Below, piece after piece: positions 44,559 to 54,046 of a DNA stretch of 64,000 bases (position 1 is the stretch's first letter; each line of letters starts with the position of its first letter). The translations under genes and the position numbers were made by a program. The notes under the pieces were generated by a model. That model was given only the letters and a program-made list of their open reading frames with translations, was not told where the DNA came from and ran no database searches. Source of the DNA: Microbacterium oxydans (GTDB lineage Bacteria; Actinomycetota; Actinomycetes; Actinomycetales; Microbacteriaceae); contig NZ_JYIV01000030.1 of NCBI RefSeq assembly GCF_000956405.1, forward strand, positions 1 to 64,000, in the 5' to 3' direction.

Positions 44559-47155
44559 ATGGTCGAAAGACTGCCGGATGTCGATTCAGGACGGATTCCG
44601 CCGCTTCCCCTGGGTTCTGGGGACATCCCCAGAGCTCGGCTGCTCTCACGACTATCCGCGGCTCTGGACGAGCCCTGGACGCTCACCGTGCTGTCGGCCC
44701 CCGCTGGATCCGGGAAAACGCGGCTGCTCACCCAACGGGCACACACGATCGCCTCCGAGGAGGACGGGCGATCGCATGTGATGTGGCTCTCCCTGCAGCG
44801 TTGGCACCGAGACCTCGCGCCCCTGCAGTCGGCGCTTCGCAGCATCGATGAACCGATGCTGCGGGAGGCGCTCGATCGCCTCACGGGGGTCTGGTCGACC
44901 GAGAGGGCGCGGGCATTGGCACGAACCCTGCGCGCCACAGACCGCCGCGTCGTGGTGATCGTCGATGACGTCCACGTCATCGAGACCGCGGAACTCGCGG
45001 ACATGCTGTCGGCCTTCCTGGGGGCCGTCCCCGGCAGTGCCCACGTGGTGGTGTCGGGCCGTGGCACGCGGCGCCTCCCTCTGGCGCGTCGGCGCATCCT
45101 CGGGACGGCGCTGGAGCTCGGAAGCCGAGAGCTGGCGTTCACCCCGGCCGAGGTCCGCGCGTTCTTCCTCGCCAGGGGGATGAGCCTGTCGCAAGGCGAG
45201 ATCACCTCCGTGCTGTTGCGCACGGAGGGATGGGCTACCGGTCTCAGGCTGCTGGAGCTGGCGGCGATGCACGACTCGTTCTCCACCGTTCTCCCGCTCC
45301 GGGGCGACTCACCGGCCGTGACGGACTACTTCGCGGAAGAGGTCTTCGCGGATCTCGATGAGACTCTCAGCGAGTTCCTCGTGCTCACCTCCGTCCCGGA
45401 ATCGTTCACGCCGAGCCTGGCTTCGCGGTTGACCGGTGGAGCCCCCGCCGAGCCGCTGATCGAGCAGCTCATGAGACTCAACGTCCTGATCAACCGCAGC
45501 CAGGGGAGCCGGCCTGGTACCACTACCACCCGCTGTTGCGGGAGTTCCTCTATGCCCGGCTGAAGGACAGAGGAGAGGCGGCCGTCGAGGAGCTCGAGAG
45601 CGTGACCGCGGAGTGGTTCGCGGCCGAGCAGGACCACGAGCGAGCCATGTTCCATGCCGCCCGGAGCGGCGACGACTGCTCGACCTCACGGATCCTCCGT
45701 CGCAGTGGGATGCAGCTGATCCTCATGGGTTATGCCGCTGAGGTGGTCGCAGCGATCGCGCGTCTTCCTCGTCCTCTGCTCGCGGAGCCTGCCATGCAGA
45801 TGCTGACGGCGTCCGCCGAGCTCGCACAGGGCGAGCCCGCCAGCGCTGCAGCGCTGCTCGAGTCGGGGTCCGAACTCGAGGATTCCGTGCCGGTCCGCCA
45901 ATGGTGGAAGGGTCTCGAGCTGCACACGGCGGTGCGTCGTGGTGGTCTCTCCGAGACGCTCGACCGGCTGGAGCCGGGGCTCGACGAGGCGTCGGGGGAG
46001 TCGCAACTCGACACCTATGTGTTCCTGCAGGCTGCCATGGCGGAGTTGTACACGGGGGAGTTGGACGCTGCCGACCGGTTCGCCCGGCTCGCGGGGGACC
46101 ACGCTCACGCAGCGGGCACTGCCGCGGCGGAGCTGCAGGCGGCCGCGATCCTGAACACAGCCGATCTCTTCCGAGGACGGATGCGAGAGGTGCTGCGTTC
46201 CGGCGCGCTCCTGGACCAACGCTGGTCCGCACTCGGCACTCCCGACGATTCCTTCTATCAGGTCACGCGCGTGTGGCGATACTGGGTGCCGTTCGAGCAG
46301 ATGCTCGTCGCCGACGTGGATCAGACGCTGCGGGTGGCGACCGACATCATCGAGTCCGGAACGGAACCGGCGATCGCGCGGGGCCTGCGCGGCATGGTCG
46401 CACTGCTGAACGCCGAGGGCGCCGTCGACGCGCATGCGGCGGCGCTCGCGCTCCTCGAGAACCTCTCACCGCGCGAGGACATGCCGTTGCCGGTGCACTG
46501 GTACGCGATGATGAGTCCCTTCGCGACGCGTGCGTTCAACCAGCTCGGAGAGCTCGCCCTCAGAGACCGCTTCATCCAGGAGGTCGGAGCCGCGATCGGC
46601 GAAGTCGGCGAGGTGGCCGTGCTCCACGCGATCGCCGCGCTGCATGATCAGGAGTTCGAGTCGGCGCGCGTGGCGCTCGCCCCGGCGCTGGAGGGGTCGG
46701 CTCGATGCCTTCTCCCTGCCTCGATGATCGACGCCTGGCTGGTCGCCGCCTGTGTCGAGGTGCAGGCGGGGTGTCCCGATCAGGCGCAGGTGTCGCTGTC
46801 GTTCGCTCTCGCCCTCGCTGAGCCGGAGGAGCACATCCGACGATTCGCCGACGCCGGGCCGGTCGTCGCGCGCCTTCTCGCCGCACGCGCGACTCCCGGC
46901 TCACGCGGCCGTTTCGCGGATCGCGTCCGCGAGCGTCTCGCCGCCGCCGGCGTGCTGGTCGAGGAAGAGCTCACCCGTCGCGAACGCATCGTTCTCGCGG
47001 CTTTGAGCCACAACGCGACGCTCCGGCAGATCGCGGAGCAGGAGTTCATCTCCCCGAACACGGTCAAGACCCACGTGCGCAACATCTACCGCAAGCTGGG
47101 TGTCTCCGACCGGGACAGCGTGACGGCGGCTGCGCACGCCCTCGGAATCGAGTAG
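44559..47155 (+). pseudogene. ATPase-LuxR (MalT/STAND-type) regulator, frameshifted
   Basis: Two open halves of one regulator. The first (44559-45563) carries the ATPase: Walker A APAGSGKTRLL and Walker B VVVIVDDVHVIE. The second, in the -1 frame, is open from before 45515 to 47155: TPR-like helices and a C-terminal LuxR helix-turn-helix (LTRRERIVLAALSHNATLRQ, then PNTVKTHVRNIYRKLG). The family motif WYHYHPLLREFL appears only in the second frame, directly after SQGSR of the first, so one base is missing near 45510-45515; restoring a G gives SRAWYHYHPLL. The repaired protein would be about 865 residues, like the 848-residue paralogue at 55114. It may be a true mutation or a read error. A GGGGGG site precedes the ATG. 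Confidence 0.8.
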
Positions 47156-47184
47156 CGCGCGCAGCCGCCGCGAGGTGGAGCGTG

Positions 47185-49527
47185 TCAGTCGCGCGCCATG
47201 GCTGCCGCCAGATGCGCTTCGAGGTCGAGGTAGGCGTCGTCGGCGATGTCGAACACGACCTTCGCGATCTCACCGCCGGTGAAGTCGAAACCGTACCCGT
47301 ATAGAGACGACACGGGATCGGCGCTGTCTCGACCGATGGTCAGGCCCTCACCGCACAGGGAGAAGTGGCCGAGCACGGTGCGGATCTGCTTCTCGCCGAC
47401 GACCTGGTCGTCGATGTACAGCTTCACAGGTCCGACGCCCTCGCGATACTCGCCCATGCCCTCCTTCGTGAACTCCACCCCGATGATGTGCTTCCCTGAG
47501 GCGGGAACGGGCGCGGACACCCGGTCCTCCGGAGGGATGCCGAGGAAGTTGTACACGTAGTGCACCTGCCCGTCCTTGACGACGAGGGCGTTGCCGCCGA
47601 AGCGCGAGCCGTGCGCGAAGATGACGCCCTCGGTGTCGGGCGTGAACTCGACCTCCGCCGCGATCTTGTAGGAGACGCCGTGCACGTTCGCGGCCGACCG
47701 CTCCGGGACCTCGCTGGTACCGGGGTAGTAGATGAACTGGCCGGAAGGGGGCGCGGGCTGGTGGTACTCCATGGCGACGAACGTCTCGAAGTCCTTGGGG
47801 TTCCCGAGTATCTGCAGATCGTTCAGCGGCAGCACGTCGTTGGCCTTCGCCTCGGTCATCCAGAGCGCTTTGAGCTCCTCGACCTTGTCCGGGTGGTCGG
47901 CAGCGAGGTTCTTCGCCTCGGCCCGGTCGGTGTCGGTGTGGTAAAGCTCCCACTCGTCGTTCTCGAAGTCGCCCTTGCCGCTGACCGGACCATGCACGGT
48001 GACGGCCTTCCAGCCTTCGTGCCAGATGCCGCGCTGGCCGAACATCTCGTAGTACTGCGTCTTCTTCTCGGTCGGCCCATCAGGTGCCGAATCGAAGGAG
48101 TAGGCCATCGAGACTCCGGAGAGCGGGGTCTGCTGCACGCCGTTGTAGGTCTCGGGGAATGTCACCCCGCATGCCTCCAGGATCGTCGGCACGATGTCGG
48201 TCGAGTGGTGGTACTGATGACGCACCTCGCCGCGGGCCTTGATCCCGGCGGGCCAGTGGATCACCAGAGGGTCGCACACGCCGCCCTGATAGGTGTACCG
48301 CTTGAACATCTTGTAGGGGGTGGAGAACGCTGCGGCCCAGCCGGTCGGGTAGTGATTGTAGGTGTCGGGCGAGCCGAGCTTGTCGACCATGCGGAGGTTC
48401 TCCGCCTCGTCGTCGGGGTATCCGCCGAAGATCTTGCCCTCGTTGACGGAGCCGTTGGGGCTGCCCTCGCCCGAAGCCCCGTTGTCGGCGCAGTAGATGA
48501 TGAGGGTGTTGTCCAGCTGGCCCGACTCCTCGAGGTAGTCGACGATCCGGCCGACCTGAGAGTCCGTGTACTCGCTGAAGCCTGCGTAGACCTCCGCCAT
48601 CCGCGAGAACATGGCCTTCTCCTCGTCGTCCAGCTCGTCCCAGGGGCGCACCTCGTCGCTCTGGGTGAACGTCCCCTCCGGCATGGGGTTCAGTGCGGTG
48701 AGATCGGTGTCGGCCGGCAGGATCCCCTTCTCGATCATCCGGGCGAGCACCCACTCGCGGTAGGCCTCGTAGCCGTCGTCGAACTGCCCCTTGTACTTGT
48801 CGATGTACTCCTGCGGGGCGTGGTGCGGAGCATGGTTGGCCCCAGGACAGAACCACAGATACCAGGGCTTCTCCGGCTCGGTCTGCTTGACGTCGCGGAT
48901 CATCGTGAGCGCCTGGTCGGCGAGGTCCTTCGAGAGGTGGTACCCGTCTTCCGGCAGGTACGGCTGGTCGATGTAGTGGTTGTCCTCAGCCAGCGAGGGG
49001 TACCAGTTGTTGGTCTCTCCGCCGATGAATCCGTAGAAGCGGTCGTACCCCTGAGCGAGCGGCCAGTGCTTCTTCGACGCGCCGGCGGTCCACTCGTCGA
49101 TCGGCACGTTGTGGTTCTTCCCCACCCAGAATGTCGACCAGCCGGCGTCACGGAGCACGTGCGCCATGGTCGCGTTCGACTCGGGGATGTGCGAGTTGTA
49201 GCCCGGGAAGCCCGTCGACGACTCGGAGATCGTCGCGAAGCCGTTGAGGTGGTGGTTGCGTCCGGTCAGAAACGTCGACCGGGTGGGGGAGCACAGCGCC
49301 GTCGTGTGCCACTGGGAATACGTGAGGCCGTTCTGAGCGAGACGGTCCATCGTGGGCATGTTGATCCGCCCGCCGTACGGCGACCACGCCGCCATGCCCG
49401 TGTCGTCGTACAGGACGACCAGCACGTTCGGAGCGCCGCTCGGCGGCATCGGCGGCCGGAAAGCGTCCCAGTCCGGAACGGAATCGCGCACGTCGAGTTC
49501 GATCTTGCCTTGGAATTCGCGAGCCAT
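47185..49527 (-). CDS. Arylsulfatase
   Basis: A 780-residue sulfatase. Cys79 in ALCSPTRSTFLTGRNHH is the residue converted to formylglycine (CxPxR motif). VVLYDDTGMAAWSPYGG supplies metal-binding Asp residues and HHSTDIVPTILEACG is conserved further on. The last 150 residues form a jelly-roll-like domain. The length and C-terminus resemble AtsD-type mycobacterial sulfatases. No signal peptide is visible, so it is probably cytoplasmic. AAGGAG lies seven bases before the ATG. No formylglycine-generating enzyme gene is in the window. It should release sulfate from an organic ester; two SulP genes lie in the same cluster. Confidence 0.93.
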   Translation of the reverse strand: MAREFQGKIELDVRDSVPDWDAFRPPMPPSGAPNVLVVLYDDTGMAAWSPYGGRINMPTMDRLAQNGLTYSQWHTTALCSPTRSTFLTGRNHHLNGFATISESSTGFPGYNSHIPESNATMAHVLRDAGWSTFWVGKNHNVPIDEWTAGASKKHWPLAQGYDRFYGFIGGETNNWYPSLAEDNHYIDQPYLPEDGYHLSKDLADQALTMIRDVKQTEPEKPWYLWFCPGANHAPHHAPQEYIDKYKGQFDDGYEAYREWVLARMIEKGILPADTDLTALNPMPEGTFTQSDEVRPWDELDDEEKAMFSRMAEVYAGFSEYTDSQVGRIVDYLEESGQLDNTLIIYCADNGASGEGSPNGSVNEGKIFGGYPDDEAENLRMVDKLGSPDTYNHYPTGWAAAFSTPYKMFKRYTYQGGVCDPLVIHWPAGIKARGEVRHQYHHSTDIVPTILEACGVTFPETYNGVQQTPLSGVSMAYSFDSAPDGPTEKKTQYYEMFGQRGIWHEGWKAVTVHGPVSGKGDFENDEWELYHTDTDRAEAKNLAADHPDKVEELKALWMTEAKANDVLPLNDLQILGNPKDFETFVAMEYHQPAPPSGQFIYYPGTSEVPERSAANVHGVSYKIAAEVEFTPDTEGVIFAHGSRFGGNALVVKDGQVHYVYNFLGIPPEDRVSAPVPASGKHIIGVEFTKEGMGEYREGVGPVKLYIDDQVVGEKQIRTVLGHFSLCGEGLTIGRDSADPVSSLYGYGFDFTGGEIAKVVFDIADDAYLDLEAHLAAAMARD

Positions 49528-49621
49528 CGTGGGTCTCCTTCATCTCGGTGGAACGATGCGGCTCCCCGCCGCGTTCAACGTACTGCGGTGTGAGTCGCGG
49601 GGGCATCAGAGTCGGGTGCGC

Positions 49622-49635
49622 TTCATCCGGGTGAA
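49622..49635. promoter_or_regulatory. TTCATCCGGGTGAA palindrome, variant of the cluster motif
   Basis: A 14-base near-palindrome in the gap before the arylsulfatase, centred about 101 bases before its start. It has the outer TCATCC and GGGTGA half-sites of the 17-base dyads, with no spacer. Confidence 0.4.
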
Positions 49636-49658
49636 CTCTGCCCGTCTCCGTGTGAGTC

Positions 49659-50375
49659 TCAGAGCAGCGCGGCGATCCCCTTCTCGAGTTGGAGGGCGCC
49701 GATCACGAGGAGCAGCGCCGCGTTGAGCACGTGCGTGTTGCCGGCGATCCAGGAGCGCATGCGGTCGAGCACGGGCTGGGCGTGCGCGCCACGGGCGAGG
49801 ACGAAGAACACCGGCAGGGCGATCGGCAGGGTGCCGAGCACGATGAACGCCGCAGCGACCGCGGTCGCGGCGCCGGGCGCGACGCCGGGCTGCGTGATGT
49901 CCAAGGCGGCGAGGATGGCGCACGACGCGTCCACGGGGTTGAGCACGAACAGGCCGAGGCCGAGCAGGAAGGTGCGCCCCGGCCGGAACGACTCGACCGA
50001 ATGCAGCCAGCCCGGCAGCTGCGGAGAGGCGTCCACGACATCGCGAGGGGTGGCGGCGGTCGCCATCTGCGCGATACGAGCGAGACCCTTCCGGTAGACC
50101 CAGACAGCCGCAGAGACGAGGAACGCGCCGATCAACACACGGAGCACCGGGACCCACAGCGGTGGCTCGTTGCGCTCGTGCACTGCCAGCATCGGAAAGA
50201 GCCAGAGACCGAGCGCCATGATGCCCGCGAGGCCCAGGAACCAGCCGAGCAGGTAGGCGATCCCGTTCGTCCTCGCGTGACGGGAGAGCAGCACGGCGAC
50301 GAGCGCCATGATGGCGAGCGGGCTGAGCACGACCCCCAGCGCCACGGGTACGAGGTCAAGGATCAGCTCGCCCAC
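49659..50375 (-). CDS. GAP family membrane protein (Sap, sulfolipid-addressing type)
   Basis: A 238-residue protein with six helices. LVPVALGVVLSPLAIMALVA at the N-terminus and LFVLNPVDASCAILAALDI are typical of the Sap/GAP family (PF11139), whose mycobacterial members assist export of glycopeptidolipids and sulfolipid. The start GTG 50375 has a GGAGGAG site 6 bases upstream. It lies 31 bases after its paralogue and before the arylsulfatase gene, so it may act on a sulfated lipid or other envelope compound (inference). Confidence 0.88.
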   Translation of the reverse strand: MGELILDLVPVALGVVLSPLAIMALVAVLLSRHARTNGIAYLLGWFLGLAGIMALGLWLFPMLAVHERNEPPLWVPVLRVLIGAFLVSAAVWVYRKGLARIAQMATAATPRDVVDASPQLPGWLHSVESFRPGRTFLLGLGLFVLNPVDASCAILAALDITQPGVAPGAATAVAAAFIVLGTLPIALPVFFVLARGAHAQPVLDRMRSWIAGNTHVLNAALLLVIGALQLEKGIAALL

Positions 50376-50406
50376 GTCGTCTCCTCCCGTGATCGGCAGC
50401 TGCGCC

Positions 50407-51078
50407 TCAGAAGCTGCCGATGCCCTTGCCGATCATCGAGACTCCGATGACGAGCAGCAGGACCGCCATGATGACCGCGTTCTCCGCCGCCAGCCATCCG
50501 CGGAGAGCATCCAGGGGCGCTCGGAGCCGATCGGCGGCGACGAGGTAGCCGATGACCGGGACCAGCACGGTCGAGGCCGCGATGAGCGTGTAGACGGTGA
50601 TCACCACGACGATCGAGCCTGTGGACAGTGCTGCGCCGCCGATGTCCGTGCCGGCGCCGGCAGCCATGATCAGGTTCTTGGGATTCACCGCCGACAGCAG
50701 GAACCCGAGTCCGAACGCGAACGGGAAGGTGATCGTGTCGATGGCCTTCATCCACTTCGGCAGCGCGGCCTCTTCTCCCTGTCGGGGGCGTTTGCGCCAC
50801 TGCCCGAACGCCAACAGGAAGAGCAGAGCACCCAGGACCAGCTGCACCACTCCGCGGATGGGATGCGACGCGTCGGGGTCCTCCTCCGGCAGGAGGGACG
50901 ACACCAGCGTGAAGACTGTCACCGCGACGACGATCCCCAGTACCCAGCCGAGAAGGAAGCCGACGCTGGTCACCCTCGCCTTGGGCGAGAGCAGCATGAG
51001 GATGGCGGCGATGATCGGAATCGGACTGATCGCCACGCCGAGCGCGAGCGGGAGGGTGTCTCCGATGACGGTACCCAT
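50407..51078 (-). CDS. GAP family membrane protein, second paralogue
   Basis: A 223-residue relative of the preceding gene with about six helices; TLPLALGVAISPIPIIAAIL and FLLSAVNPKNLIMAAGAGTD are family segments. The start ATG shares its A with the TGA stop of SulP (TGATG, 51076-51080), so the pair is [15 protein letters not shown] coupled. Confidence 0.88.
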   Translation of the reverse strand: MGTVIGDTLPLALGVAISPIPIIAAILMLLSPKARVTSVGFLLGWVLGIVVAVTVFTLVSSLLPEEDPDASHPIRGVVQLVLGALLFLLAFGQWRKRPRQGEEAALPKWMKAIDTITFPFAFGLGFLLSAVNPKNLIMAAGAGTDIGGAALSTGSIVVVITVYTLIAASTVLVPVIGYLVAADRLRAPLDALRGWLAAENAVIMAVLLLVIGVSMIGKGIGSF

Positions 51079-52754
51079 CAGGGTCCTTTCTCGAGCGGAG
51101 CCCGGCCCGCTTCCGGAGCGGCGAGCATCGCGATCGCCTCGCGGTTGGTCGCGTAGACGTGCTCCGAAGCCAGGAGATCGAGGGCCTTCAGCCGGTGCAC
51201 GGTGTTGGGGCGCACTCGGCTGAAGGACAGGGAGACGGAGCGGTCGGCGAGCCATTCCTTGAGGGAGGCGAACGATTCTGCGCCCGTGACATCGACGTCG
51301 GTCACGGCCTCCATGTCGACCACCAGGTGACGAACCTGGTTCTCGCCGGCGGCACGGACGGCCGTTTTCACCGCGGACGAGAACACCGCCCCGTTCGCGA
51401 AGAAGAGGGGGGCGGCGAGTCGAACGACCACGACCCCGGGGGCGGTCATGGTTCCGGCCGGGGCATCCTCCAGGAGCGACTCACCCGGGTCGCCGGTGGA
51501 TTCGAGGACATCGATGGCGGGATTGGCCGCGCGTTTGGCCAGGTTCACCAGCGCGAGGACGAATGCGACGAGGATGCCGGGGATCGAGCCGATGAACAGC
51601 GTGACCAGGAAACAGGTCGCCCCGATCAGGAACTCGAACCGGTCCTTGCGCCACAGGTCGACGAAGTCGCGGATACCGAGCAACGGGATGATCGCGACGC
51701 CGACGATCGCTCCGATCGCCGGGGAGGGGATGTCGGCGAGCAGCGCGGTGCCGAACAGCAGCAGCAGGAGTGTGCCTGCAGCGAGGATCAGCGCGGGGAA
51801 CTGCGTACGAGAACCCGCCTGATCCATGGCGGCGGTGCGGGAGGTCGATGAGCCGACGGCGAAGCTGCCCTGAGCGCCTGCGGCGATGTTCGCCGCGCCG
51901 AACGCCAGGAGATCGCGGTTCGCGTGGAACGGGTAGCCGTGCTTCTCGGAGTACGACCTCGACACCAGAAGCCCCTCGGCCGTGGTGACCAGTGTCAGCG
52001 CGATCGCCGATGGGACCAGCATGAGCCACAGCGACCAGTCGATCACGGGCCATGTGAGTACGGGCGGACCGGCGGGGACCTCACCCAGGACGTCCACTCC
52101 TCGCTGGTCGAGCCCGGTCAGGACCACGACGACGGTCGTCGCCACCAGCACGATCAGAGCCCACGGGACAGCACGGAGGAACCTGCGGCCGAGCAGCAGC
52201 ACGGCGACGGAGCAGCCCGAGATCAGCACCGCCCATCCGTTGAGCGTCGGGAGTCCGCCGATCAGGTCGGCCACCTTGCCGGTGAAGTCCTTCTCGGAGT
52301 CGATCTTGACGCCGAGCATTTTCGCGAGCTGGCTCGCCATGATGTCGAGGGCGAGACCGCCGACGAACCCGACGAGGATCGGCTTGGAGAGGAAGTTCGC
52401 GAGGAAGCCGAGCTTGAAGACCGCGAGCAGCGCGAACATGATGCCGCAGATGATGGCCTGGGCGAGCGCGAGCGTCGCGTAGTCCGCGCTTCCGGCGGTG
52501 GCGAGCCCGCCGATCGAGGAGGCGACGAGTGCTGCGGCCGCGGCATCGGGGGAGGCGACCAGCTGTCGGGAGGAGACGACGAGGGCGTACACGACCGTGG
52601 GGACGATGAGCGCATAGAGCCCGGCAGTGGGCGGCAGGCCCGCGATCTGCGCGTACCCGATGTTGAGCGGGATGGCGATCGCCAGAAGCGTGACGCCGGC
52701 CGTCAGCTCGGTGACGAAGTTGCGTCTGGCCAGCCCCGCGAGTGGACGTTGCAC
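51078..52754 (-). CDS. SulP family anion transporter with STAS domain
   Basis: A 558-residue SulP permease with about 12 helices (AIPLNIGYAQIAGLPPTAGL) and an intact C-terminal STAS domain (LVVDMEAVTDVDVTGAESF). I chose the GTG at 52754, which has a GGAGG site; another in-frame GTG at 52799 would add 15 residues and has none. Unlike the copy at 41832, the STAS region is well preserved. It begins a three-gene unit with two GAP-family genes. Upstream is the 52840-52870 inverted repeat. Confidence 0.88.
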   Translation of the reverse strand: MQRPLAGLARRNFVTELTAGVTLLAIAIPLNIGYAQIAGLPPTAGLYALIVPTVVYALVVSSRQLVASPDAAAAALVASSIGGLATAGSADYATLALAQAIICGIMFALLAVFKLGFLANFLSKPILVGFVGGLALDIMASQLAKMLGVKIDSEKDFTGKVADLIGGLPTLNGWAVLISGCSVAVLLLGRRFLRAVPWALIVLVATTVVVVLTGLDQRGVDVLGEVPAGPPVLTWPVIDWSLWLMLVPSAIALTLVTTAEGLLVSRSYSEKHGYPFHANRDLLAFGAANIAAGAQGSFAVGSSTSRTAAMDQAGSRTQFPALILAAGTLLLLLFGTALLADIPSPAIGAIVGVAIIPLLGIRDFVDLWRKDRFEFLIGATCFLVTLFIGSIPGILVAFVLALVNLAKRAANPAIDVLESTGDPGESLLEDAPAGTMTAPGVVVVRLAAPLFFANGAVFSSAVKTAVRAAGENQVRHLVVDMEAVTDVDVTGAESFASLKEWLADRSVSLSFSRVRPNTVHRLKALDLLASEHVYATNREAIAMLAAPEAGRAPLEKGP

Positions 52755-52839
52755 GTTGCCTCCATCCGCCGGCGCCCGGGCGGGCGCTCCCGCGTCCACG
52801 ATCCCACCGGGAGGGCTTCGGGACCATGGATGGACCGCA

Positions 52840-52870
52840 ACTCACCCCTGGTGATTTACCAGGGGTGAGT
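52840..52870. repeat. 31-base inverted repeat, strongest site of the cluster motif
   Basis: Arms ACTCACCCCTGGT and ACCAGGGGTGAGT (13 bp perfect) around GATTT. It is centred about 100 bases before SulP and 16 bases past the AI-2E stop. Each arm holds CACC/ACCAGGGGTGA as in the 54961 site. It could also be a terminator for the AI-2E gene; both roles are possible. Confidence 0.6.
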
Positions 52871-52885
52871 GTTGCGTCGCAGAGG

Positions 52886-54025
52886 TCAGTCGCGCCGCGA
52901 CGGGCGGCGTCGTCTGCCCCGCCGGGTCGCCGGCGCGGGTTCCGGTTCGGGTGCCGCTGGCACGGCCGTGCGGTCCCCGGAGAGCCACCGCACCCAGAGC
53001 GCGTCGGGATCGCCCTCGAAGACGAGCGCGCGTGCGAGGAGGGTGAGCGGGATCGAGAGGATCGCACCGAGCGGGCCGATGATGAAGGTCCAGAAGATCA
53101 CGGAGAAGAAGCTGAGCGTCAGACTGAGGTCGACGGCATCGCTGACGAACTTCGGCTGCACGAGCACCTGGAGCACCACGTTCACCACGCAGTAGACCGC
53201 GACCACAGCGATGAGCAGAGGCCACCCTCCGACGACGAAAGCCAGAATGGCTGGCGGAACGAGTCCGAGGACGAAGCCGATGTTCGGGATGAAGTTCGTG
53301 ACGAATGCGAGGATCGCCCAGACCACGGGTGCGGGGACGCCCATCCACCACAGCGCGAGGCCGTCGATGACCGCGACGATCGCGCCGAACGTGGCGTTGA
53401 CGATGTAGTAGCGGCGCACACCGGCGTTCAGGCGGGAGATCCGGGTGATGGCGGCGCCCTTGGACGCCCCGAACACGGAAGGCGCGTCCCGATAACGGGC
53501 CGCGTCGATCGCCATGAAGATGATGTAGGCGCACACGAAGAACAGTGCGGTCGCGACGCTGATCACGGTGCCGCCGATGCTGCGCGCGGCCTCCAGGAGC
53601 GTCGTCGGATCGAGGACGGCTGCCGCGGCGTCCGATGCCTCCTCGTCCAGGCCGAGGGACTGCAGCCATCCCACGAGATCATCGACCGTCTTCGCCAGTC
53701 CCCCCTCGGAGACGAGGTCGGCGATGAGCCGCGCGAACTGCGTGCCGGCCAGCCAGAGCAACGCGCCCATGACCAGCAGGATCAGATAGGCGACCACGAT
53801 CACGGCGGTCGTGCTCGCCCACCGCGGCCAGCCCCGTCGCTCGAGCGGTCGCCGCAGAGGGTCGCAGATCACCACGATCACGATCGCGAGCGCGACCGGC
53901 CCAAGGAGGTCGCGCGCGAAATAGACGCCGGCGAGGGTCACTGCGCTCGCCGCAAGAAGGAGCAGTACCCGCAGACTGGGGGACATCCGGTCGGGGTGGC
54001 GCTCCGGCGCAGGCGAGGTGGTCAC
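52886..54025 (-). CDS. AI-2E family transporter
   Basis: A 379-residue permease with about eight helices. FVTNFIPNIGFVLGLVPPAI and VQPKFVSDAVDLSLTLSFFS are family segments of the AI-2E/TqsA/YdiK group. Despite the name, members include Na+/H+ exchangers and unknown exporters, so AI-2 transport should not be assumed. It ends in a Pro/Ala/Arg-rich 35-residue tail. It follows the MscS gene by 21 bases, so these form one transcript. Confidence 0.88.
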   Translation of the reverse strand: MTTSPAPERHPDRMSPSLRVLLLLAASAVTLAGVYFARDLLGPVALAIVIVVICDPLRRPLERRGWPRWASTTAVIVVAYLILLVMGALLWLAGTQFARLIADLVSEGGLAKTVDDLVGWLQSLGLDEEASDAAAAVLDPTTLLEAARSIGGTVISVATALFFVCAYIIFMAIDAARYRDAPSVFGASKGAAITRISRLNAGVRRYYIVNATFGAIVAVIDGLALWWMGVPAPVVWAILAFVTNFIPNIGFVLGLVPPAILAFVVGGWPLLIAVVAVYCVVNVVLQVLVQPKFVSDAVDLSLTLSFFSVIFWTFIIGPLGAILSIPLTLLARALVFEGDPDALWVRWLSGDRTAVPAAPEPEPAPATRRGRRRRPSRRD

Positions 54026-54046
54026 GCGGAAAGCGTAGCCGACGGG

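Noticed and set aside
45480..45565. Programmed -1 frameshift in the first LuxR gene
   Set aside because: I saw no slippery heptamer or downstream stem-loop at the frame change; a mutation or base error is simpler.
47560..52868. Very long plus-strand open frames across the arylsulfatase, GAP and second SulP genes
   Set aside because: They are antisense shadows of genes with clear motifs.
52840..52870. Inverted repeat as merely a terminator for the AI-2E gene
   Set aside because: Not excluded, but its halves match sites before unrelated genes, so an operator is the better fit.
52886..54025. Quorum-sensing AI-2 exporter
   Set aside because: The family name is historical; no other AI-2 genes are present here.
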